Origin: Candidatus Uhrbacteria bacterium RIFCSPLOWO2_01_FULL_47_25
GTDB taxonomy: Bacteria; Patescibacteriota; Patescibacteriia; GWA2-46-9
Length of the DNA stretch: 32,522 nucleotides
Assembly: GCA_001791325.1 (NCBI GenBank)
Contig: MGEK01000011.1
Coordinates: forward strand, 1 to 32,522
Direction: 5' to 3'
Shown here: positions 7,615 through 15,210 of the stretch, one piece after another
Layout of the letters: every line of letters begins with the position of its first letter
Position numbering within the stretch: the stretch's first letter is position 1
Notes under the pieces: model-generated
Told to the model about the DNA's origin: nothing
Databases searched by the model: none
Seen by the model: the letters and a program-made list of their open reading frames with translations, nothing else
Position numbers and translations under genes: made by a program

Positions 7615-8640
7615 ATGAAACCTCTTCACATCGCTATCAACGGTTTTGGCCGCATTGGCCGGGCGGCGTTTCGCGTTGCTTTAAATCATAAAGATATAGA
7701 AGTGGCCGCCATAAACGATCTTACCGATACCGGCACGCTTGCTCATCTTTTGAAATACGACTCGGTGTATCGCCGTTTTGAAGGGGAGATTTCTTTTGAC
7801 GAAAAAAATTTGGTTGTCAATGGAAAAAAATATCCAGTGAGCGCGGAGAAGGAGCCGACCAAATTGCCGTGGCGCGATCATAGGGTTGATGTGGTCTTGG
7901 AATGCACCGGCCGGTTTACCAAAGAGGATGCGGCTCGCGCGCATTTGGATGCTGGCGCCAAACGCATTGTCGTCTCCGCGCCAACCAAAGGGGGAGAGAC
8001 CAAAACGTTTATTCTTGGTGTGAACGCTGGAGATTATAAAAACGAAGCAGTGATCTCTAATGCTTCTTGCACGACCAATTGCGTCTCGCCAGTCTTAGCT
8101 GTTATGGAATCAGCATTTGGTATACTGAAATCTGCGATGACCACTATCCATTCTTATACGGCCGAGCAGAATTTGGTTGATGGCCCGCCACCGCCTCTGC
8201 ACAGGGATTTACGCCGGGCGCGCGCTGCGGCAATCAATATCGTACCTACCACTACTGGAGCCACAAGCGCGGTGACAGCAACCTTGCCAGAGCTTGAAGG
8301 GATTTTTGACGGATTGGCCATTCGCGTGCCTACCCCAGTTGGTTCGCTTTCTGATTTTACGCTTTTGGTTAAGAAATCAACAAACGTAGAGGAAGTGAAC
8401 AATGTTTTTCGCGCGGCCGCCAAAGACAAGAAATTTCAAGGCATTCTTAGTGTAACTGACGAACCATTAGTTTCATCTGACATTATTGGTGATTCGCATT
8501 CGGCCATCGTTGATCTTTCTATGACTAACGTGATTGACGGAGATTTAGTGAAGGTCGTCGCCTGGTATGACAACGAGTGGGGATACGCGAACAGGTTAGT
8601 GGAATTGGCTGTGTTGGTTGGCAAAACTATTGCTTCATGA
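7615..8640 (+). CDS. gap: Glyceraldehyde-3-phosphate dehydrogenase, type I
   Basis: This enzyme converts glyceraldehyde 3-phosphate, NAD and phosphate to 1,3-bisphosphoglycerate in glycolysis. The 341 residues include the Rossmann start INGFGRIGRAAFR and an ND pair at residues 34-35 that favours NAD over NADP. The active site SNASCTTNC has the nucleophile at Cys152. HSYTAEQNLVDG, RRARAAAINIVPTTTGA and WYDNEWGYANRLVEL are also present. Length and motifs are complete. The stop overlaps the ATG of the following short-chain dehydrogenase by four bases. pgk and gpmI lie downstream, forming a lower-glycolysis neighbourhood. Confidence 0.96.
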   Translation: MKPLHIAINGFGRIGRAAFRVALNHKDIEVAAINDLTDTGTLAHLLKYDSVYRRFEGEISFDEKNLVVNGKKYPVSAEKEPTKLPWRDHRVDVVLECTGRFTKEDAARAHLDAGAKRIVVSAPTKGGETKTFILGVNAGDYKNEAVISNASCTTNCVSPVLAVMESAFGILKSAMTTIHSYTAEQNLVDGPPPPLHRDLRRARAAAINIVPTTTGATSAVTATLPELEGIFDGLAIRVPTPVGSLSDFTLLVKKSTNVEEVNNVFRAAAKDKKFQGILSVTDEPLVSSDIIGDSHSAIVDLSMTNVIDGDLVKVVAWYDNEWGYANRLVELAVLVGKTIAS

Positions 8641-9326
8641 ATTTTAAAAATAAGATTGTCGTTATCACGGGTGGCAGTAAAGGATTGGGGCGCTGTATAG
8701 CTGAAGTGTTTATTCAGCGTGGCGCGCGGGTTGTTATTAGTTCCCGTGACAAAAATGAATTAACCAAAACTGCCGCGGAGATTGGGGCTACACCAATTGT
8801 TTGTGATGTCACTCAAGAGAATCAAGTGCAAAATTTAGTAGCGGAGACAGTAAAAGAGTTTGGGCAGCTTGATGTAATGGTAAATAATGCCGGTCTTCTC
8901 GCCCCCCGCGTCCCTGTTGTGGAGCTAGATAGCGAGTGGGTGCATAAGATGATGGAGGTGAATTTTTTTGGGGTACTGTATGGATCGAAGTATGTGCTAC
9001 GGCATATGATAAAGCAGAATAGCGGGGTAATTATAAATATAGTTTCAACAAGCGGGCTGGAGCCTCGGAGTGGAAGCGCGGGTTATGCCGCGACAAAATT
9101 TGCCGCTTCTGGATTTACGCGTGGGCTTACCCTTGAAGCCTCTGGCGATAACATTTTTGTGCTTGGCGTCTACCCGGGAGGAATGAGGACTTTGCTTTTT
9201 AACCTTCAGCCGACATTGCCTTCTGACTACGATGCCTATATGGACCCCATGGCAGTAGCCGAGAAAATCGTAGCGCATTTAGAAAAGGATAATCCCGAAA
9301 ATGAATTGGTTATTAGAAGGAATTAG
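8637..9326 (+). CDS. Short-chain dehydrogenase/reductase, substrate unknown
   Basis: This 229-residue classical SDR oxidoreductase has the nucleotide-binding TGGSKGLGRCIAE near residue 11, the structural NNAG near residue 82, a catalytic serine in NIVSTSG, and the YAATK active site (Tyr-x-x-x-Lys) near residue 144. SRD after the second strand hints at NADP(H) preference. The start at 8637 overlaps the gap stop (ATGA), indicating translational coupling. The earlier in-frame ATG at 8577 would run through the end of gap and is rejected. The substrate cannot be read from the sequence. Confidence 0.9.
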   Translation: MNFKNKIVVITGGSKGLGRCIAEVFIQRGARVVISSRDKNELTKTAAEIGATPIVCDVTQENQVQNLVAETVKEFGQLDVMVNNAGLLAPRVPVVELDSEWVHKMMEVNFFGVLYGSKYVLRHMIKQNSGVIINIVSTSGLEPRSGSAGYAATKFAASGFTRGLTLEASGDNIFVLGVYPGGMRTLLFNLQPTLPSDYDAYMDPMAVAEKIVAHLEKDNPENELVIRRN

Positions 9327-9373
9327 CTGTTTTGGTATTACATACGTTTCATCTGGATTGATGTGGCATAAGG

Positions 9374-9382
9374 TGCTAAAAT
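9374..9382 (+). promoter_or_regulatory. Extended -10 promoter of pgk
   Basis: TGCTAAAAT fits the TGnTATAAT extended -10 form. Only seven bases separate it from the pgk ATG at 9390, so the mRNA would be leaderless or nearly so. Confidence 0.45.
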
Positions 9383-9389
9383 AGTTTCC

Positions 9390-10676
9390 ATGCGGGGGAA
9401 GTTAAAAACAATTCCAAAAAATTTTAAATTAAAGGGCAAAAAGGTATTATTGCGCGTGGATTTTAACGTGCCCCTAGAGAAGTTTGGCAATAAATATCGG
9501 GTTATGGATACAGCCCGGTTGGAATACGCCATTCCAACAATTGTGCGCCTAAGCAAGGCCGGAGCCAGAGTCATTTTGCTGACACATATTGGCGAGCCAG
9601 ATGGGAAAATCATTACCGCTCTTAGGGTAAAACCAATTATTGAAAAATTAAAACATTTATTGCCCAAAGAAGTGCCACAGCCGCGCTCTATATATCACTG
9701 GCGTTTTAAACAGTTGCGATCTTTAGTCAATGAGCTGGAAGATGGAGAAATTTTTTGTTTAGAGAACGTTAGATTCCATAAGGGCGAAGAACCAAATGAT
9801 CGTACTTTTGCCAAAGAGCTGTCAACGCTCGCCGATCTTTATGTGAATGAGGCGTTTTCAGTTTCCCATCGCACCCATGCCTCGCTTGTAGGCATCTGTA
9901 ATTATTTACCGCACTATGCCGGTTGGCGTTTCGCCGAAGAAGTGGCCGCGCTTGATCGTGTTAGTGTTCGTCCGCGTCGTCCATTCGTGTTGGTGCTTGG
10001 TGGAGCAAAAGCGCACGATAAAATCGCCTTGATGATTAAGCTTGTGCCGCGCGTTACGGTGATTCTGTTGGCCGGCGTAGTCGCTAATACATTATTAAAG
10101 ATGAAAGGTATTGGTATTGGACGTTCGCGATTTGATGAGCACCCGGCAGTTGCTTCGCTTGAAGAATTAATGAAAAAGTTTCAGGCATTTCCCGGTTTCA
10201 AAGAGAAGATTAATCTTTTGGAACTGCCGCTGGATGCAATAGTGGCCAATGGCCCAGATGGCCCAGCGCGAGTGGTTGATTTTTCAGCTGGCGAAAACTT
10301 GAAACCGACGGAGAGTATTTACGACATTGGACCAAAAACAATGCGTCACTTTGCCATGTTTTTGCGTAAAGCCAGAACAATTGTTTGGAATGGCCCTATG
10401 GGCATGATTGAACAGAGACGTTTTCGCCATGGCAGTTTAGTGGTCGCCGAAATGATTGCTGCTCGCTCAAAAGGCAAGGCCTTTGGTGTTGTTGGTGGCG
10501 GTGAGAGCATAGCTGTTTTGAACGAAACCGGCATGGCTAAGCACGTGGACTATATTTCCACTGGCGGTGGTGCTATGCTAGAATATCTGTCTGGACAGGA
10601 ATTGTCGGGGCTGAAGCCATTGTTAATAAACCCCGCGGGAAAGGTGCGGGGTAAATCAAAAGAGAAAACATCTTAA
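9390..10676 (+). CDS. pgk: Phosphoglycerate kinase
   Basis: The enzyme transfers phosphate from 1,3-bisphosphoglycerate to ADP. The 428 residues show LLRVDFNVPLEKFG, the substrate-binding CLENVRFHKGEE, NEAFSVSHRTHASLVG (a variant of the usual DAFGTAHRAHAS), VLGGAKAHDK, the ATP-site WNGPMG, and GGGESIAVL followed by STGGGAMLEYLSG. The normally conserved HLGRP appears as HIGEP. About 20 residues follow the canonical end, and the DNA for them contains a perfect ACCCCGC/GCGGGGT palindrome (10630-10652). It has its own promoter and is followed closely by the SIMPL-domain gene. Confidence 0.95.
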   Translation: MRGKLKTIPKNFKLKGKKVLLRVDFNVPLEKFGNKYRVMDTARLEYAIPTIVRLSKAGARVILLTHIGEPDGKIITALRVKPIIEKLKHLLPKEVPQPRSIYHWRFKQLRSLVNELEDGEIFCLENVRFHKGEEPNDRTFAKELSTLADLYVNEAFSVSHRTHASLVGICNYLPHYAGWRFAEEVAALDRVSVRPRRPFVLVLGGAKAHDKIALMIKLVPRVTVILLAGVVANTLLKMKGIGIGRSRFDEHPAVASLEELMKKFQAFPGFKEKINLLELPLDAIVANGPDGPARVVDFSAGENLKPTESIYDIGPKTMRHFAMFLRKARTIVWNGPMGMIEQRRFRHGSLVVAEMIAARSKGKAFGVVGGGESIAVLNETGMAKHVDYISTGGGAMLEYLSGQELSGLKPLLINPAGKVRGKSKEKTS

Positions 10677-10696
10677 TTAACTAATTTTACAAACAT

Positions 10697-11479
10697 ATGC
10701 TAGATAATCATCGCTCCATTTGGCCCAATTTTGATGAAGAGCGTCCATATGCCGCCTTGGTTATGGGGTTGCTTTTCATTGTTTTTTTGAGCTTTGTTGT
10801 CAAGGTCGTGATTGACGCAAAGTCTTATTCGTTTATCGGTCGCGCTCCAGAAACGCCAAATACTATTACTATTGTTGGCGAGGGCAAGGTTATTGGCGCG
10901 CCAGACGTTGCCATGGTTGATTTGGGATTACTGACCACTAGCAAAAAAGTCAGCGAGGCTCAAGCTGATAATACCAAAAAAATGAACGAATTGATCATTC
11001 GTCTGCAGAAATCAGGCATTAACAAAGAGGACATAAAAAGCACGCAGTACTATATTAACCCGCGCTATGATTATATAGAAGGACGGTCAGTACTCGCTGG
11101 TTATGATGTTCAGCAGACACTAAAGGTTAAAATTCGTGATCTGGATAAGGTCGGTTTGGTTCTGGCCACCGCTGGTGAAGTTGGAGCGAATCAGATTGGC
11201 GGCTTGAATATAACAATTGATGATCCGGAGCCATTAAAGGCAGGCGCTCGAGCCAAGGCCGCGGCCAATGCTCGTCTGAAGGCGGAAGCCTTGGCAAAAT
11301 CTATTGGTGTTCGTCTTGGGCGCGTCGTTTCATTTAGCGAAAGTTCACCGGATGAGCAACCACCTTACTTTAAAGAAGGTCTTGGAGTTGGCGGCGGTGG
11401 AGCGGCGCCAGTACCAAACATTCAGAGCGGCAGTTTAGAGATTGTGAGCAGTGTCGCTTTGAGTTACGAGATTCATTAG
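10697..11479 (+). CDS. SIMPL-domain (DUF541) membrane-anchored protein
   Basis: The 260-residue protein has a single hydrophobic segment at about residues 19-37 (LVMGLLFIVFLSFVVKVVI), then a SIMPL domain predicted to lie outside the membrane. Family features are ITIVGEGKVIGAPDVAMVDLGL near residue 58, the YYINPRYDY and GYDVQQTLKVKIRDLDKVG segments, and the helix KAAANARLKAEALAKSIGVRLG. The biochemical role of SIMPL proteins is not established; family members have been linked to envelope or signalling functions. It starts 20 bases after pgk. Confidence 0.85.
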   Translation: MLDNHRSIWPNFDEERPYAALVMGLLFIVFLSFVVKVVIDAKSYSFIGRAPETPNTITIVGEGKVIGAPDVAMVDLGLLTTSKKVSEAQADNTKKMNELIIRLQKSGINKEDIKSTQYYINPRYDYIEGRSVLAGYDVQQTLKVKIRDLDKVGLVLATAGEVGANQIGGLNITIDDPEPLKAGARAKAAANARLKAEALAKSIGVRLGRVVSFSESSPDEQPPYFKEGLGVGGGGAAPVPNIQSGSLEIVSSVALSYEIH

Positions 11480-11484
11480 CCTCA

Positions 11485-11596
11485 TTACGAACAGTACTTA
11501 CGAAATTACGAAACAATACGAAAGGTACGAAAATTGCTTGTTTCCACGATCAACTATATTTCGTATATTCGTATGATTTCGTACTTTCGTATGGGT
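11485..11596. repeat. Intergenic TACGAAA / TTCGTAT word repeats
   Basis: In the gap between the SIMPL gene and gpmI, TACGAA-type words occur about five times (TTACGAAC to TACGAAAATT), followed by TTCGTA words about four times (TTTCGTATATTCGTATG to TTTCGTATG). The two halves are complementary and can fold into a long imperfect hairpin around 11540. No gene or promoter is visible. Confidence 0.7.
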
Positions 11597-11633
11597 TTAG
11601 AAATTAGTGCTTAGGGTTTAGTAATTTTACGTG

Positions 11634-13211
11634 ATGCGTCCTAAATGTTTAGTCCTCGCTATTCTTGATGGTTGGGGAGTAGCTCCGCCATCATCAGGCA
11701 ATGCTATCAGTCAAGCGCAAACACCGCATTTCAATGCGTTTATTCGCGATTATCCAGCCATGACTCTGCAGGCCTCCGGCGAGGCCGTTGGTCTGCCTTG
11801 GGGAGAAGCCGGCAATTCAGAAGTCGGGCATATGGCTGTTGGTTCCGGGTTAATTATATATCGCGCATTTTCACGTATTAATAAAGCAATCAGTGACGAA
11901 TCTTTTTTTCAAAATCCAGTTTTACTGGAAGCCATAAATTATGTCCGTAAAAACAAGAGTCGCCTTCATTTGATTGGGCTCATTGGTTCTGGTGGCGTGC
12001 ATAGTCACCAGGATCATCTCTATGCCCTACTTGAGCTGGCGCGCCGAGAAAGTGTTGAAGAAGTATATGTTCATGCAATTTTAGATGGGCGAGACGCTCC
12101 ATACAATGCTGGTGCCGACGCGATGGTAAAACTTGAAGAAAAAATGTCTGAATTAGGAGTGGGGAAAATAGCTTCGGCCATCGGACGATTCTACGCCATG
12201 GATCGGGATCGTCATTGGGATCGGATTAGTCAGGCTTATGGAGTGATGACGAAAGGCGAAGCTGAAAGTTATGCCGCGACAGCTTCAGAAGCGATTAAGC
12301 AATATTATAAAAATGGAATATACGACGAAGAGATGCCCGGTATTGTTGTCGGAACGCGTTCATCTCCTACTGCGGTTATTAGTTTTGGTGATGCCATAGT
12401 TTTGTTTAATTTTCGAGCTGATCGTATGCGCGAGTTGACAGCGGCGTTGGCAGATCCGGCCTTTGCACAATTTCCTTTGAGTGCCGAGTTCAAGAATGTA
12501 TATTTTGTTACCATGGCAGAATATGACGAAGAATTGCCTGTGCACGTGGCTTTTAAGAGAGAGCATGTTTCTAATCCGGTCGCCAAAGTTGTAAGCGATA
12601 ATGGTTTAAAGCAGTTGCATATAGCCGAAACGGAGAAATACGCGCACGTAACTTATTTTTTTAACTGTGGAATTGAAAAAACTTTCCTCGGAGAAGAGCA
12701 TGTATTAATTCAATCACCGCGCGTAACGTCATATATTGATGCACCAGCCATGTCCGCGGTGGCTATCGCCGAAAGAGTAGTGAAGGAAATTTTGGCCGAA
12801 AGTTACGATTTTATCGTTGTTAATTTTGCCAATGCCGACATGGTTGGACATACCGGCAATATGGACGCCACAATCAAGGCTATTGAGGTGCTTGATCAGT
12901 TATTGGGGCAGATAGCTGATGCGGTCTTGGCCAAGGAAGATATGCTGCTGATAACCTCTGACCATGGCAATGCCGAAATTGTTATTAATCATCAGACCGG
13001 CGAAATTGATAAAGAGCACAATTTGAGTCCCGTGCCGTTTATCGCCATAGCTAATAAGTTGCGTGGAAAGACAGCGGGGCTATCTGACACGGTTGGCGCG
13101 GATTTATCATTGCGTAAACCGGATGGTGTTTTGGCCGATGTCGCGCCAACTATTTTAAAAATTTTGGAATTGCCAATTCCGCCGGAAATGACTGGGAACC
13201 ACTTGCTGTGA
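11634..13211 (+). CDS. gpmI: 2,3-bisphosphoglycerate-independent phosphoglycerate mutase
   Basis: iPGM interconverts 3- and 2-phosphoglycerate through a phosphoserine intermediate and two divalent metals. From ATG 11634 the protein is 525 residues; a GTG codon immediately before could also initiate. Present are ILDGWG with metal-binding Asp12, the nucleophile Ser62 in GNSEVGH, GGVHSHQDH, the HAILDGRDAP segment, RFYAMDRD, FNFRADRMREL, YAHVTYFFNCG, VNFANADMVGHTG and ITSDHGNAE. All hallmark metal and phosphate ligands appear intact. The product feeds enolase and hence PEP. Confidence 0.96.
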   Translation: MRPKCLVLAILDGWGVAPPSSGNAISQAQTPHFNAFIRDYPAMTLQASGEAVGLPWGEAGNSEVGHMAVGSGLIIYRAFSRINKAISDESFFQNPVLLEAINYVRKNKSRLHLIGLIGSGGVHSHQDHLYALLELARRESVEEVYVHAILDGRDAPYNAGADAMVKLEEKMSELGVGKIASAIGRFYAMDRDRHWDRISQAYGVMTKGEAESYAATASEAIKQYYKNGIYDEEMPGIVVGTRSSPTAVISFGDAIVLFNFRADRMRELTAALADPAFAQFPLSAEFKNVYFVTMAEYDEELPVHVAFKREHVSNPVAKVVSDNGLKQLHIAETEKYAHVTYFFNCGIEKTFLGEEHVLIQSPRVTSYIDAPAMSAVAIAERVVKEILAESYDFIVVNFANADMVGHTGNMDATIKAIEVLDQLLGQIADAVLAKEDMLLITSDHGNAEIVINHQTGEIDKEHNLSPVPFIAIANKLRGKTAGLSDTVGADLSLRKPDGVLADVAPTILKILELPIPPEMTGNHLL

Positions 13212-13224
13212 GGCGTCAGGCGCT

Positions 13225-13320
13225 AGCTTATTAGGCATTAGCTAATTAAGATGAATACTTGCGAAGAATCGAATACTACTTTTTTAAGAAGCTAATAAGC
13301 TACAAGCTAAGAAGCTAAGA
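13225..13320. repeat. AAGCTAA word repeats before mutM
   Basis: The spacer between gpmI and mutM contains AGCTTATTAG (13225-13234) and its exact reverse complement CTAATAAGCT (13292-13301), then AAGCTAAGAAGCTAAGAA directly before the mutM ATG. This is the same style as the other intergenic word repeats but uses a different word. Confidence 0.65.
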
Positions 13321-13321
13321 A

Positions 13322-14389
13322 ATGCCCGAGCTCCCAGAAGTAGAAACTATTAGGCGCGACTTGGATGCAAAACTCCGCGGCGCGCGCATTCGCAACGTGG
13401 AAGTGCGCTTGGCCAAAATAGTGTTTCCGCATGGTTCGGCTTTCGCGCGTGCGCTTCGCGGCGTTGTTATACGCGGCATTCGTCGGCGTGGCAAACTGCT
13501 GGTATTTGATATGGAGCGCTACCCCTCTCAACGTCATTTACCTCGGCGGCAAGTCCATTCATCTCACAAAATTAAAACCGTCCAATTCTATGGAATTGGA
13601 CGGTTAGTGATGCTTATTCATCTTAAGATGACCGGCCAGTTGGTGCTCCGTCATCACAAGCAGATTATTTTTGGCGGTCATACTATTGTTGGAGCGCACG
13701 AGCTCCCCAACAAGTACACTCATGTCATTTTTTATTTTACCCCGTTAGAGAATGCTTCGCGTCTTGCCGCGGGGTCTGGTGGTTCAATACGAGTCCCGTT
13801 AGAGACGCAATCTCTAACGGGACGAGCACGGAGATCAATGTCCCGCGCGAGTTCTCTAACGGGGGTTACCAACGGCGACACTCTGTATTTTAATGACTTG
13901 AGACAGTTTGGTTATCTAAAATTGGTGACGAGTGAACAAGCGCAAAAAATTTTAGACGAGTACGGTCTTGAACCGTTGAGCCGCGATTTTACTTTAGAAA
14001 AGTTCGCGGAAATTTTAAAGAAAAGAAAAAGCGGCAAACTAAAAAGTGTTCTTATGGACCAGTCGCTTTTTGCCGGTATTGGCAACATTTATGCTGATGA
14101 ATCTTGTTTTTTGGCTCGGGTGCGGCCCGGTCGCCGCGCGGCGTCCCTTAAGGGGAAAGAATTGCGTACGCTTTGGCGCTCAATTAAATCAGTTCTTAAA
14201 TTGTCAATTAAACACCGCGGCACGTCGTTTAATACTTATGTTGACAGCCAAGGCCAGGCCGGGAATTTTGTGAAATATCTCAAGGTTTACGGCCGCGGCA
14301 ATAAACCATGCAAAGTTTGTGGTACAATACTTAAGAAAACCGTGCTGGCCGGGAGAGGCACTGTTTTTTGTCCTACGTGTCAAAAATAG
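13322..14389 (+). CDS. mutM: Formamidopyrimidine-DNA glycosylase with two in-frame palindromic insertions
   Basis: Fpg/MutM excises oxidised purines (8-oxoguanine, FapyG) and nicks the strand. The protein opens with MPELPEVET (catalytic Pro after Met removal, and Glu), has LIHLKMTGQL, LKSVLMDQSLFAGIGNIYADE, and ends in a zinc finger CKVCG...CPTCQ with the expected GRGTVFC arginine. At 355 residues it is about 80 longer than usual. The excess sits at about residues 63-93 and 142-182. Both stretches are encoded by inverted-repeat DNA (13576-13605 and 13740-13864). Core catalytic motifs lie outside the insertions, so activity may be kept. Confidence 0.93.
   Translation: MPELPEVETIRRDLDAKLRGARIRNVEVRLAKIVFPHGSAFARALRGVVIRGIRRRGKLLVFDMERYPSQRHLPRRQVHSSHKIKTVQFYGIGRLVMLIHLKMTGQLVLRHHKQIIFGGHTIVGAHELPNKYTHVIFYFTPLENASRLAAGSGGSIRVPLETQSLTGRARRSMSRASSLTGVTNGDTLYFNDLRQFGYLKLVTSEQAQKILDEYGLEPLSRDFTLEKFAEILKKRKSGKLKSVLMDQSLFAGIGNIYADESCFLARVRPGRRAASLKGKELRTLWRSIKSVLKLSIKHRGTSFNTYVDSQGQAGNFVKYLKVYGRGNKPCKVCGTILKKTVLAGRGTVFCPTCQK
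13576..13605. repeat. Palindromic element P1 inside mutM
   Basis: There is a perfect 13-bp inverted repeat (AACCGTCCAATTC / GAATTGGACGGTT) with a TATG loop. The inner 18 bases, CCAATTCTATGGAATTGG, are identical to those of the intergenic element at 23022-23055. The insertion keeps the mutM frame open. Confidence 0.8.
13740..13864. repeat. Nested inverted repeats (CCCGTTAGAGA) inside mutM
   Basis: Two inverted repeats share one word and are nested. The outer pair is CCCCGTTAGAGAA (13740-13752) with TTCTCTAACGGGG (13852-13864). The inner pair is CCCGTTAGAGA (13795-13805) with TCTCTAACGGG (13811-13821). All of it is translated in frame as a Ser/Arg/Gly-rich loop of MutM. Confidence 0.8.
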
Positions 14390-14390
14390 T

Positions 14391-14454
14391 ATAGAATACA
14401 AAATGCAGGGAACCGGTTAGTCCTAAATTCTATATTCTCTATTCTATATTCTTG
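14391..14454. repeat. TTCTATA word repeats after mutM
   Basis: ATAGAATACA (14391) is followed by ATTCTATATTCTCTATTCTATATTCTT (14427-14453), again a spacer built from one short word and its complement. No other feature is seen in this 100-base gap. Confidence 0.6.
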
Positions 14455-14490
14455 TTTTTATGTAAGTAAGCTAATGAGTATTAGATTGTT

Positions 14491-15204
14491 ATGGAAAGAA
14501 AGAAAGAGTATCAGTTTAAGAAGAAGGTTGCCGTCTTTGACATTGATGGAACGATTTTTCGCTCTAGTTTATTAATTGAATTTAATAAGGCTCTGCAGAG
14601 AGCAGGCGTTATTGGCGCGGCTGACGCTATGGCGCTTTTAAAACCATACTATGCCTGGGTTGAGCGCCGAGGCAGTTATGACGATTATATAAAAAAGGTG
14701 GTGGATGTTCATGTTAAAGCGATTAAAGGCAAAGAACAGCGTTATGTTTTGGCCGCCGCCGATATTGCTTTTCTTAATCATCGCGATCGTGTCTATCGCT
14801 ATACGCGCGATTTAATTAAAAAGCTCAAACGTTCTCACCTTTTGCTCGCTGTCTCCGGCTCGCCCATTGAAATCGTTGAGCCGTTTGGCAAGTATTTTGG
14901 GTTTGATCATGTGTGGGGTTCAATCTTTGAAGTAAACCGTCGCGGCCGCTACACCGGGCGCGTTTTAGATCGCCGCTCCGTTGATCAAAAGAGAGAAATT
15001 TTGGAAGCATTTATTCAAGAGAATAACCTGACGCTCAAAGGCTCTTGGGGAGTGGGGGATACGGAAACCGATATTAGTTTTTTGGCCATCGTTGATCACC
15101 CCGTGGTTTTTAACCCCACTCAAAAACTTTATAATATCGCCCGTCGCCGTCACTGGTCCATGGTCGTGGAACGTAAGAACGTTATTTATAGGATTCAAAC
15201 CTAA
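14491..15204 (+). CDS. HAD-superfamily phosphatase, subfamily IB (SerB-like)
   Basis: The 237-residue haloacid-dehalogenase-fold phosphohydrolase has motif I FDIDGT (nucleophile Asp17, acid/base Asp19), motif II SGSP near residue 128, and motif IV GVGDTETDISFL near residue 189. All four catalytic elements appear intact. The helical cap after motif I is the subfamily IB (phosphoserine-phosphatase-like) layout. Such enzymes remove phosphate from small metabolites; the substrate is unknown. It is followed by swivel protein 1 after six bases, so the two are probably co-transcribed, and it opens module I of the swivel array. Confidence 0.85.
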   Translation: MERKKEYQFKKKVAVFDIDGTIFRSSLLIEFNKALQRAGVIGAADAMALLKPYYAWVERRGSYDDYIKKVVDVHVKAIKGKEQRYVLAAADIAFLNHRDRVYRYTRDLIKKLKRSHLLLAVSGSPIEIVEPFGKYFGFDHVWGSIFEVNRRGRYTGRVLDRRSVDQKREILEAFIQENNLTLKGSWGVGDTETDISFLAIVDHPVVFNPTQKLYNIARRRHWSMVVERKNVIYRIQT

Positions 15205-15210
15205 CAACGC

